64,000 nucleotides of DNA from an uncultured Chitinophagaceae bacterium (lineage in GTDB: Bacteria; Bacteroidota; Bacteroidia; Chitinophagales; Chitinophagaceae). The translations under genes were made by a program, and so were the position numbers. The notes below the pieces were generated by a model, which ran no database searches, was not told the DNA's origin, and worked only from the letters and a program-made list of their open reading frames with translations. The stretch spans positions 35,503 through 99,502 of the forward strand of contig CALMED010000035.1 in assembly GCA_937862815.1 (NCBI GenBank), written 5' to 3'. Positions 56,710 to 63,942 of the stretch are shown here, piece after piece; the stretch's first letter is position 1, and every line of letters begins with the position of its first letter.

Positions 56710-57555
56710 TTATTGTATGTTTTCGTTGATTTTCAACAGGTACCATTGGGGCTGGTCATACATCACAAAGTGCGCCGCCCCGTCGGCGTAATGAAACACT
56801 TTATTACCCAGTTTAGCGTATTGTTCGTTGTAGGTTTTTTCAATCATAGCCTTGTTGGGATGGGTGGCCGCCAGTACAACAACCGGAATCTTAATACCGG
56901 CAATATCATCCCGCAGGTCCAATTTAAGCAAATCAATGTAACCGTACACATAGGTGGTGCGGTCGGCCTGCAGCATCCAGTCCACCACCTTTGCCTGTTT
57001 CTCTTTGTTCAGCAACATAAATCCAACCTGTTGCTCTGCCTGCTTGCGGAAGGCGGCGGCATCCAGTTGCAGCATTTGCCGGCTGTAGGGGTTCTCGTAC
57101 ACCAGGGTGGCGGCATCATAATTGGGCACCATGACGGCCCCGTTGCAGGGCAATGCATCCACCGCAATAATTTTCCGGAACAGGTTTTGCTCGGTTGCCG
57201 CCAGCCACAGCCCCAGTGTGCCGCCCATGCTGTGCCCGATGATCAGCGGCTTGTTCAGTTTCTTTTCTTTTACATAGGCCACCACCTGCTCTTTAATTTT
57301 TGGCAGCCAGGGTTTTTCAACCGGCGGTACGCCGCCAAAGCCTGCAAAGGTGAATACGTGGCATTCGTAGCGATCCGAGAGGGCCCGAACGGTTTCATCA
57401 AACACCTCGCCCGTGCACGCGAAACCCGGAAACAGCAATACCGGGGCGCCCTTGCCTGTAACGGTTACCTGAAAGGCCTGTTGTGCCTGTGTGCTTACCA
57501 TTAGCATAAGTGTGCTTACCACCAGCAGGAGGATTTGCTTTTTCATTGTTTTCAT
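56710..57555 (-). CDS. Secreted alpha/beta hydrolase
   Basis: 281 residues from the ATG at 57555 (another at 57546). A signal peptide (ILLLVVSTLMLMVSTQAQ) precedes an alpha/beta-hydrolase fold: LLFPGFACTGEVFDE oxyanion region, nucleophile Ser109 in IIGHSMGGTLG, and a terminal HFVMYDQP with the catalytic His. Probably periplasmic; substrate unknown. Its stop is 1 bp before the sigma-factor start. Confidence 0.88.
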   Translation of the reverse strand: MKTMKKQILLLVVSTLMLMVSTQAQQAFQVTVTGKGAPVLLFPGFACTGEVFDETVRALSDRYECHVFTFAGFGGVPPVEKPWLPKIKEQVVAYVKEKKLNKPLIIGHSMGGTLGLWLAATEQNLFRKIIAVDALPCNGAVMVPNYDAATLVYENPYSRQMLQLDAAAFRKQAEQQVGFMLLNKEKQAKVVDWMLQADRTTYVYGYIDLLKLDLRDDIAGIKIPVVVLAATHPNKAMIEKTYNEQYAKLGNKVFHYADGAAHFVMYDQPQWYLLKINENIQ

Positions 57556-57822
57556 GTTGAAGATTTTTCTTTGGATGCAGGTCATGCAGCATTGTTACAG
57601 GAAAACGGAAAAACTTTTTGAGGGTCGGAAACAGGCCCCGTTTTACGGCCGGGGAATGAAGAGGAAATGCAGCAGCCGGATAATTGCGCCGGGAGGTGCC
57701 TGTGTGCAGTGAACAGGAAATAAAAGGGAGCCGGTGTTTACCGGAAACCGTTCCGCTGCTCGTCAGCCGGGCTGTGGTTAGGGGAATAAATAACGTTGAA
57801 CAGCCGGGATCTGCAGCGCTGT

Positions 57823-58398
57823 TTATGCCGTTGCGGCCATTGCGTTCAGCACCTGCAGCAATTCGTCCTGCAGGTCTTTACCCTTATTTTGGTTGTACCA
57901 GTTCTGCAGTTCCACTTTCACGGTTTCAAAGGGGGCCTGCTCCTCTTTTAAACGGCTGTACAGTACCTGGCAGTTGGCGGGGCGCGGTCCCCAGGTACCC
58001 AGATCCTTTCCGCCAGCATCGCGGATGATGAGCTTGGGGATGGATTTGGTACCATTGGTCAGGTACTGGTCAATACGGAAGGGTGCCGCATCCCGCAGCT
58101 CATACGAAACAGTAATCAACTTGTTGGCATCGCCAGCCATTTGCAGAAAGGGGATATTATGGGCCGCATCGCCGCACCAGGGTTCGGTAATGATGATCCA
58201 TTGTTGGGGGCTGTCAATTGTATGCAGGTGATCGAGCAGTGCGGCCGATAATTTGCCGGTCTTCATCCAGCGGTTCATGCGGCTCCAGTTGAGCCGGGTA
58301 TAATCCAGGTAATCGGGATTGTTATAGGGGGGAATGTTTCCGGCGGGTTCTTTTTCGATGATCTGCTCAAACAGGGTGCGGTATTCCTGAAAATTCAT
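57823..58398 (-). CDS. Thioredoxin-fold family protein with a single active-site Cys
   Basis: 191 residues, no signal peptide. The motif IITEPWCGDAAHNIPFL is the thioredoxin active-site region with CGDA in place of CxxC, and KSIPKLIIRDAGGKDLGTWGPRP follows as the cis-Pro region. Members of this Thioredoxin_9-like group are common in Bacteroidota; whether they are redox active is unclear. Confidence 0.82.
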   Translation of the reverse strand: MNFQEYRTLFEQIIEKEPAGNIPPYNNPDYLDYTRLNWSRMNRWMKTGKLSAALLDHLHTIDSPQQWIIITEPWCGDAAHNIPFLQMAGDANKLITVSYELRDAAPFRIDQYLTNGTKSIPKLIIRDAGGKDLGTWGPRPANCQVLYSRLKEEQAPFETVKVELQNWYNQNKGKDLQDELLQVLNAMAATA

Positions 58399-58641
58399 AT
58401 ACGATTTTTTTCTGCCTGCGGAGAGGCTGTTTGCTCTCCTTCATAACAAAAAGCGGGGCCGGAGGTTCAAACGGCGCTTGCCGCCATTGGTAATACGTGG
58501 ATTTTAATGGTGCATCCAGCTGAAATTGCATGTGCGCTATTCAAGTTATGCTGCAGAGCGGGATACCATCCTAATTACAGGTAAGGGGTTCGTGGAGATA
58601 CGAGCCGCGGCGGGGAGAATATTCTTCAGCAGCACTAGACA

Positions 58642-59106
58642 TTACTTTTTACTTCCTTTGAACATACGTTCATAAAGGTCAATCCACTGCTGTACGCTCA
58701 TCTTTTTCATCAGTTCTCCGATTAATCCGTACGGAATGGCATCCGGCTTTTTGAAGCGGATGCAGCTTTTGCCCATATCAAGTTTCTGTTGGCTGTGCTG
58801 GGGATATTCCGCTACAAACCAGCTCAGCAGGGCCGGGTCGGCATAGATACCCATGTGGTACAGGTTGATGGAGTTTTTTTGTACTGCGATCCCTGCAAAG
58901 GGCAGTGGTTCCGATGGTTTGCAATGGTACCCGGCCGGGTAGAGGGTATGCGGCACCACATAGCCCAGTCCACCGTAGCTGATAGCGGCCTCAAACCCTT
59001 TGGGCAGATTTTTCACAATTGCTTCATGTAACTTTTTAAAAGGAACTGCCCGGTCGGCCGGAAGGTTGGCCAGTAGTTCCGCAACAGTAGTTCCGTTCGC
59101 TTTCAT
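58642..59106 (-). CDS. DUF1801 domain protein
   Basis: 154 residues from the ATG at 59106; further upstream codons in the frame have no domain similarity. DUF1801 pattern: VAELLANLPADRAVPFKKLHEAIVKNLPKGFEAAISYGGLGYVVP, then FAGIAVQKNSINLYHMGIYADPALLSWF and GKSCIRFKKPDAIPYGLIGELM. Cytoplasmic, function unknown. Confidence 0.85.
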   Translation of the reverse strand: MKANGTTVAELLANLPADRAVPFKKLHEAIVKNLPKGFEAAISYGGLGYVVPHTLYPAGYHCKPSEPLPFAGIAVQKNSINLYHMGIYADPALLSWFVAEYPQHSQQKLDMGKSCIRFKKPDAIPYGLIGELMKKMSVQQWIDLYERMFKGSKK

Positions 59107-59307
59107 CTTTACGTTTTTGGGGTTGCTGTTATGGGGACGTTCTCCCGCCACGCCATCAGCATCCGGTGAATGACGTGTTCCCGGCAAGCTTATACTGTCT
59201 GCCGGCATGTGGGAAGGTATAAAAATAAGATGGCTTGTGCAGAGCGTTTGTTTCAACCGGCTCACCCGGGCAGAAACGTTCAATGAAGGGGCAGAAGCGG
59301 GAGCAAC

Positions 59308-59886
59308 CTACTTGTTTGGTAAGGTAAGCGACAGGATTGCACCAATTGAACCGGCCGCATACGATGTCCCCGATTTCGCCTGGTAGGTAAGGGTTGTATA
59401 AGTCAGTGCAATCCATTTATAGCCCAATTCAAAGCGGGGGCCGGCTGTACTGGAAAAATTAATATCCGGGAAAAAGCCATCCCCCTTTAAAACAGGGTTC
59501 AGATGGGTGGTGATCCCCACGCCCAGGCGGAACGCATCATTGATTTTCCAGAAGGGAGTGAGGTGAACCGGAAATCTTGTAAGCCGGATATTGGCATTTT
59601 CGGCCGCGGTGGTGTTGTACTTGATACCGATAGCGGCGCGGAACATCAGTTGTTTTACCCGTTTAAACTGCAGTTCTCCCCCAACGGCAATGAGGCCACC
59701 CTGGCCGGCCCGCATGGTTTGATCTTCGCCATTGGTAAAAAATACCTGCAGCACCTCATCCCCTCCGTACTCCACGCCTCCTTCTATTAAAAACTTTGTG
59801 ATTACCTGCCGGTCTGCCTGCTGGGCAAAACCCTGCATGGCAGTTAGCAACAGTACCAGGAGTGAAGCGAGTATTCTGTTTTTCAT
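59308..59886 (-). CDS. Small outer-membrane beta-barrel protein
   Basis: 192 residues with a signal peptide (LASLLVLLLTAMQGFAQ). The mature protein consists of alternating amphipathic strands (LMFRAAIGIKYNTT, FRLGVGITTHLNP, FELGYKWIALTYTTLTY) and ends GAILSLTLPNK. This is consistent with an eight-stranded OmpW/OmpA-like barrel; no specific function. Confidence 0.75.
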   Translation of the reverse strand: MKNRILASLLVLLLTAMQGFAQQADRQVITKFLIEGGVEYGGDEVLQVFFTNGEDQTMRAGQGGLIAVGGELQFKRVKQLMFRAAIGIKYNTTAAENANIRLTRFPVHLTPFWKINDAFRLGVGITTHLNPVLKGDGFFPDINFSSTAGPRFELGYKWIALTYTTLTYQAKSGTSYAAGSIGAILSLTLPNK

Positions 59887-60054
59887 CAGTGCTTAATAAG
59901 ATGGGCAAAAATAGATCACCCGGCCGAAGAGCCGAAACCAGGGAAAATTATTTTTTTATTACTCATCCCCGCACCGGGTGGTGTGCCCGGGCGGGCCGGA
60001 TGATTTTTTGAATCCGGAAACAGTCCGGCAGAATCAGCAGGTATATCGGTAAGC

Positions 60055-60156
60055 GCAAGCGGGACGCTTGCGGCGGATGGGACGGACCAGGTCTGCATGG
60101 CTATTGGTAACAGCAGATGTTAACTTTTTATTGGATGGGCACAAGCGGGACGCTTG
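60055..60156. repeat. Two copies of a short palindrome (GCAAGC-GGGAC-GCTTGC)
   Basis: The perfect inverted repeat at 60055-60071 recurs at 60142-60156 as CAAGC-GGGAC-GCTTG followed by CGCC. The spacing is 87 bp. It resembles REP-like interspersed palindromes. The second copy abuts the start of the group II intron remnant, so it may mark where that element was truncated. Confidence 0.65.
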
Positions 60157-60163
60157 CGCCTGA

Positions 60164-60415
60164 AGGGGGAACCGGAAGGTGCAGGGCTGGATTGCTTACT
60201 ATGGTCGTTATGCGCACAGCAGCATGCTTCGTATGTATGCGCACATCAATTCCCGTTTGGTGAAGTGGTGCATGTGAAAGTACAACAAGTTCCGGGGCGG
60301 TGCCCTGCGGTGGCTTCGTGCCAAATGGCAGGAGAAGCCTCACTTGTTTGCTCACAGGCAACAAACCACCTGGTTTTGCTATCCGTTCAGAGGGGTAACC
60401 GCAGGCAGGCGGTAA
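60164..60415 (+). pseudogene. Group II intron maturase/reverse transcriptase, C-terminal remnant
   Basis: In frame from 60164 the sequence reads QGWIAYYGRYAHSSMLRMY, AHINSRLVKWCM, TGA, then KYNKFRGGALRWLRAKW and QEKPHLFAHRQ, ending in TAA at 60413-60415. This is the C-terminal maturase/HNH-free tail of group II intron-encoded proteins (GWxxYYGR...HIN..LV.W...KY...RG...A..W). The internal TGA (60275-60277) sits where Trp is expected and the 5' part is gone, so it is dead. The frame stops at a TGA at 60161, next to the short palindrome. Confidence 0.88.
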
Positions 60416-60428
60416 GTACATTGCTGAA

Positions 60429-60527
60429 GAGCCGTATGACGGGAGACTGTCACGTCGAAGATCCCGGCCCCAGAGCCGGGATAGGTTCTGCGAGGACGTG
60501 GGGGTGAAACTCCCCCGCGTTACTCGA
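60429..60527 (+). ncRNA. Group II intron domains V and VI (degenerate)
   Basis: Domain V begins GAGCCGTATGAC (60429-60440) with a GGAGA loop and a TGTCACGT return arm, and its end GGTTCTG is at 60484-60490. Between them is an unexpected 8-bp perfect hairpin (ATCCCGGC ... GCCGGGAT, 60461-60482). Domain VI is CGTGGGGG-TGAAA-CTCCCCCGCG (60497-60519), followed by TTACTCGA and the attC-like TTGTGTGC at 60528. Together with the maturase remnant this marks the 3' end of a group II intron. Confidence 0.85.
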
Positions 60528-60535
60528 TTGTGTGC
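60528..60535 (-). other. Remnant R'' end of the last attC-like site, interrupted by the intron
   Basis: The plus strand reads TTGTGTGC here, equal to eight of the nine bases of the minus-strand cassette start GTTGTGTGC (61085-61077) and immediately next to the end of the group II intron. Only the leading G is replaced (by A of the intron end). Insertion of a group II intron exactly at an attC recombination point is the behaviour known for group IIC-attC introns. Confidence 0.6.
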
Positions 60536-60539
60536 AGTA

Positions 60540-61043
60540 TTATTTAGAGTGATTTGATTTTGCTGTCATTTGTTTTTTCAAGTTTATTTCATCCCAGAAA
60601 CCCCATTGTTCAACTATCTTGCCATCTTTAAGACGATAAATTGATGCCTCATAGATGTCCACTTTATTTCCTGTTGCATCAATCCCGTCCCAGTTGCCAA
60701 GCTGAGTGCCAGTCGAATGATATCTTGTAACAACTTTATTGTCTTGTGCGATTATATCAACAATTTCTTCCTTCCAATCTGGAAATGCTTTCTTTGTTTC
60801 AAGGACTGAATTCTTTGCTCCTTCTATTCCTTGGTACTCAAATCCGCCTATAAAATGGCCTTTAAAATCCGGCGCTATAATTTTATCGAGATCTTCTACT
60901 TTTCCGTTTGCCCAGATTTCATGATATTTTCTGACTACACTAATATTCTTGTCGATATCTACTTTCTTCGAAGTTGATGTACAGCCCAACGACGAAATAA
61001 TTAAACTTAAATAAGGAAGTATAAATCTTTTAATGTTTTTCAT
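60540..61043 (-). CDS. SnoaL-like ester cyclase family lipoprotein (cassette C)
   Basis: 167 residues with a lipobox (LSLIISSLGC, Cys21). The cone-shaped SnoaL/NTF2-like fold is indicated by VVRKYHEIWANGKVEDLDKIIAPDFKGHFIGG, FPDWKEEIVDIIAQDNKVVTRYHSTGTQ and IYRLKDGKIVEQWGFWDE. Such ester-cyclase-like proteins act on varied small molecules; substrate unknown. It is AT-rich and occupies one integron-type cassette with its stop codon 4 bp from the attC-like remnant. Confidence 0.82.
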   Translation of the reverse strand: MKNIKRFILPYLSLIISSLGCTSTSKKVDIDKNISVVRKYHEIWANGKVEDLDKIIAPDFKGHFIGGFEYQGIEGAKNSVLETKKAFPDWKEEIVDIIAQDNKVVTRYHSTGTQLGNWDGIDATGNKVDIYEASIYRLKDGKIVEQWGFWDEINLKKQMTAKSNHSK

Positions 61044-61078
61044 AAATTCTGTTAGTTAAATTTGGTCGAAAATATTGC

Positions 61079-61210
61079 ACACAACGTTTTGCTGCTTGGC
61101 GTAGTGGCGGATTTTTAGCACAAAAGTTTGATAGAATTACTACTGTTGAACCTTGCACAAATGTTTCATAGAAGCAATTCAGCCGCCATATTGCCAAACC
61201 GATGTTAGCG
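61079..61210 (-). repeat. attC-like site between cassettes B and C
   Basis: 132 bp, an imperfect inverted repeat: GCTGCTTGGC-GTAGTGGCGG (61091-61110) pairs with GCCGCCATATT-GCCAAACC (61182-61200). On the minus strand the ends are CGCTAAC (R''-like) and GTTGTGT (R'-like); only the core AAC/GTT obeys the RYYYAAC/GTTRRRY consensus strictly. Size is within the known attC range. Confidence 0.65.
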
Positions 61211-61243
61211 GTTCGGGCATTTTGTTTGTTAATAGTTTTCTTA

Positions 61244-61906
61244 TCATTTAATAAGTTTTAAAGTCAATATTCTCGGAATAGATGTGGTATCTCCATCGTC
61301 AAAATATTCTTTTATTTCCATAATCGTTAATCCATTTTGTTTAGCCAAACTTGTGAATTCGGAAATATGGTGAGTGAAAACAGTAACGGTTTGTTTGCCC
61401 TTTTCATTTTCAAAACTCGCCTTAGAGCCTGAATACTGTTTAAATGGGTGTAATTCTCCAATATAAACTGTTCCGCTTTTTGTCAAATGTTCGGATATTA
61501 ATTTGAAAATTCTGCTAATGTTTTCAATGTGTTCCAAAACCAAACTACAAACTACTAAATCATATTTCTCGTTTGTAAAAGTCCAATCTTCATTAATGTC
61601 CACTTTTAAAAAGAGAACATTGTTGTCTGAAATTTTATTTTGAGCAATAGTCAGCATTTCTTCTGACAAATCAATAGCCGTTATTTTCTGTCCTTTTGTT
61701 AATAACCATTCTGTGTTTTTACCTGTTCCGCAGCCAATTTCCAAGCAATTATCAAATTTAGTGTCTTCAAGCGTTTCTCTTAAAGATATTGCTTCTAAAT
61801 CTCTCGTTTTGTTAAGGTTTGTGTCGTATTGTTCAGACCAATATTTATATGCTTCTTCTACGTTCATTTTTGGTTCGTGTATTTTTTCTTTTATGCCGTT
61901 CATCAT
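61244..61906 (-). CDS. Class I SAM-dependent methyltransferase (cassette B)
   Basis: 220 residues. Motif I is NCLEIGCGTGKNTEWL, followed by ITAIDLSEEMLTIAQ and YDLVVCSLVLEHIENISRIF, a UbiE/BioC-like small-molecule methyltransferase. The C-terminal part (HPFKQYSGSKASFENEKG, VFTHHISEFTSLAKQNGLTIMEIKEYF) is usual for bacterial type 11 methyltransferases. Substrate unknown. AT-rich; the sole gene of its cassette. Confidence 0.88.
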   Translation of the reverse strand: MMNGIKEKIHEPKMNVEEAYKYWSEQYDTNLNKTRDLEAISLRETLEDTKFDNCLEIGCGTGKNTEWLLTKGQKITAIDLSEEMLTIAQNKISDNNVLFLKVDINEDWTFTNEKYDLVVCSLVLEHIENISRIFKLISEHLTKSGTVYIGELHPFKQYSGSKASFENEKGKQTVTVFTHHISEFTSLAKQNGLTIMEIKEYFDDGDTTSIPRILTLKLIK

Positions 61907-61932
61907 TTTTGTACGGTCGCTCTTTGCCTGAC

Positions 61933-62128
61933 CGCTAACGTTCGAGTATTTGCGAAGGCAGGGAATTCATTGATTGTCCAGCCCGGTACAAATGCCCATT
62001 TGAAAATATGTTGTTGAAGTTAAGAACTAAAGCTGTACATTGAACGTCGAGCCCGAACCGCTGATGATGCTTGCAGATAGCTGATGTAAAAATGTCCAGC
62101 CCTGCTTTTGCAAATACTTTTGTTATGC
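61933..62128 (-). repeat. attC-like site between cassettes A and B
   Basis: 196 bp. Arms GAGTATTTGCGAAGGCAGGG (61944-61963) and CCCTGCTTTTGCAAATACTT (62100-62119) pair at 17 of 20 positions. On the minus strand the ends are GCATAAC (R''-like) and GTTAGCG (R'-like). It is longer than most attC sites, and the inside contains a direct repeat TGTCCAGCCC (61975 and 62094). The stop codon TAA of the membrane-protein gene lies within the R'' signal, a position often seen in cassettes. Confidence 0.65.
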
Positions 62129-62797
62129 ACCGTTTTTCTTTGTTCCCTTAATTATTTGTTGCAATTGGTTAGAGTAATCAATAAGCAATTCGTTTACTTC
62201 AACCATTGAATCTGTTAGGCTACCAAAGTCGGTATATTTCTTTTGAATTTCTTGTGGGCTTAATTCTTTATTCTCAACCTTTGTCAATTCCTCATTATAC
62301 CATTTTCTAAATTTTGCTTGGTATTTAGTTAAATGTGGTCTAAGTCCCTCGTTTAAGATGTCTGATAATAGTTTAACTAACTGTTCGGAAGTGTTATTTT
62401 TTAAAAGCATTTCACCTGATATTTTCTTTAATTCCTCCCTCGTTATTTGGAATAAAGAGTACCAGGAGTTATAGACTTCAACAATTACGTCTTGTTCTTT
62501 ATCAATTTTAATTGCAGCTTTCCTTGTTATTAATTCAATGAGTATTTTATAAGCAATCTCAACATTTTGGTAGTTTCTGATTATATCATATTCAATCTCA
62601 GCTCCCCCAACGGAATATTTCAACTTTACCGGAATTATTTCATTTTGAACAACGTTACTTTTTAAATACCTCTTATTAATCCAACGAATAATTAAGAACA
62701 ATACTATTGATGCTAACAAAATCCAAAGATTCAAAATCAATGAAAATGATCCATCTTCCAAACTGAACTTAAAATCTATTATTTTTATTTCATCCAT
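62123..62797 (-). CDS. Single-pass membrane protein with cytoplasmic helical domain (cassette A, candidate effector)
   Basis: 224 residues. One N-terminal helix (about 19-40, LILNLWILLASIVLFLIIRWI) is followed by a long, charged, mostly helical cytosolic domain containing LSDILNEGLRPHLTKYQAKFRKWYNEEL and ending NQLQQIIKGTKKNGA. No family I can name. It is the third gene of a TIR-TIR-membrane cassette, 28 bp downstream of the second TIR-like gene, so it may be the membrane-acting partner. Very AT-rich. Confidence 0.7.
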   Translation of the reverse strand: MDEIKIIDFKFSLEDGSFSLILNLWILLASIVLFLIIRWINKRYLKSNVVQNEIIPVKLKYSVGGAEIEYDIIRNYQNVEIAYKILIELITRKAAIKIDKEQDVIVEVYNSWYSLFQITREELKKISGEMLLKNNTSEQLVKLLSDILNEGLRPHLTKYQAKFRKWYNEELTKVENKELSPQEIQKKYTDFGSLTDSMVEVNELLIDYSNQLQQIIKGTKKNGA

Positions 62798-62825
62798 GCT
62801 CGTTTCCTTGTTTATAATATTAATT

Positions 62826-63440
62826 TTATGAATTTGCTCGCCTCATTGGACGGCTTAAATCATAATTACAACTGATTCTTTCATTAAAGGTTTGGTCTAT
62901 TAAGAATCTGAATCCTTCGATGTCATTAATAATTTTATTCCAATTAACTACAGATATTTTTGCATCAGGTTTAAGTAAGTTGTCAATAATTCTGTCTGGC
63001 ATATAAGGATACCTCCTTTCATACTCATTTCGATTGTCAATTGTTATCCAATCTTTATTTTCCGGATATATACGTTCTTTCTCGCCCGAATGGCTTGCTG
63101 TAAAATAAGTACATGATGTAGTTGGAAGATTGATAACTAATACTCCAGATTTCTTGTTGACTCTGCCATCAAACATGCTAGAGTATATCTCCCAGTCGAC
63201 ATGCTTTCTTTTTTTTGTTTCAGTGCCAACAAGAACAATTGTAACAGATGAGTCCTTTAAATAGTCATCACGAATAATTTCCCTAATTCTGTTGTCATCT
63301 AAGTTTTCATTTATATCTCCTGTGTCGACTGATAAATCAATAAAAATGTCATACAGTCTGTTTATTCGTAGTAACTCTTCTTTATACCATTGGTCATTGG
63401 CATGGTGATAACTTATAAAAACTCTATGTTTTGTTGCCAT
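62826..63440 (-). CDS. TIR-like (ThsB / DUF1863 type) protein (cassette A)
   Basis: 204 residues. N-terminal VFISYHHANDQWYKEEL, a middle DDNRIREIIRDDYLKDSSVTIVLVGTET and KHVDWEIYSSMFDG (Glu84) match the DUF1863/MTH538 TIR-like fold used by ThsB, the NAD-dependent signal-producing sensor of Thoeris antiphage systems. About 110 further residues follow, with no domain known to me. It starts 3 bp after the first TIR gene ends. Role in defence is inferred from fold and context. Confidence 0.78.
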   Translation of the reverse strand: MATKHRVFISYHHANDQWYKEELLRINRLYDIFIDLSVDTGDINENLDDNRIREIIRDDYLKDSSVTIVLVGTETKKRKHVDWEIYSSMFDGRVNKKSGVLVINLPTTSCTYFTASHSGEKERIYPENKDWITIDNRNEYERRYPYMPDRIIDNLLKPDAKISVVNWNKIINDIEGFRFLIDQTFNERISCNYDLSRPMRRANS

Positions 63441-63443
63441 ATA

Positions 63444-63920
63444 TTATCCTGTTATTATTGAGTCCATAATGCCACTCAGTGGATGTCTACTACTGCTATA
63501 CTCAGAAAACATTTTAGCTTCTAAAATTGTTTTTTTGCCTTGTTTTTCTACAAATTTGTTTATATCGTAGATATCTCTGATAATCGGTTTAGTTTTAATG
63601 TAATCTGGCAAGTCATAATTTTTAATTCCTTTCAATGTTAAAGTTGCTAAATCAGTTGTGTCGTAACCATAACCAACTTCAAATGGAACCCACTTTGAAG
63701 TTAAAGTATTTGGTGAAATAATGCAAAGCATATGGGTTGAACTATTGATGCCTTTCTTTATTGCTGCAACAACTGCTTTCGGATTATTTTCTAAGTCAGC
63801 TTGTTGAAGTTCTTTGTCAAATTCGTCAAAGTAGACTTCAATGTTTACGGATTTTAGGTAGTCAGCAATTTTTTTAGCTTCTTCCCTGTCCCTTTTTTGA
63901 TGGCTAATAAAAACTTTCAT
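63444..63920 (-). CDS. TIR-domain protein (cassette A)
   Basis: 158 residues from the ATG at 63920 (one at 63932 is possible). TIR fold: MKVFISHQKRDREEAKKIADYL, VYFDEFD, STHMLCIISPNTLTSKWVPFEVGYG with the putative catalytic Glu81 (the WxPFE segment). The remainder is short and lacks an extra effector domain. It is the first gene of the cassette, about 20 bp from the attC-like R' end (63943-63949), and tightly linked to the ThsB-like gene. Confidence 0.82.
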   Translation of the reverse strand: MKVFISHQKRDREEAKKIADYLKSVNIEVYFDEFDKELQQADLENNPKAVVAAIKKGINSSTHMLCIISPNTLTSKWVPFEVGYGYDTTDLATLTLKGIKNYDLPDYIKTKPIIRDIYDINKFVEKQGKKTILEAKMFSEYSSSRHPLSGIMDSIITG

Positions 63921-63942
63921 AGATGCTGTCATTTAAAATGGT

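Noticed and set aside
60154..60507. 117-codon plus-strand open frame over the intron
   Set aside because: It is out of frame with the recognisable maturase tail and runs through domain V, so it is not a gene.
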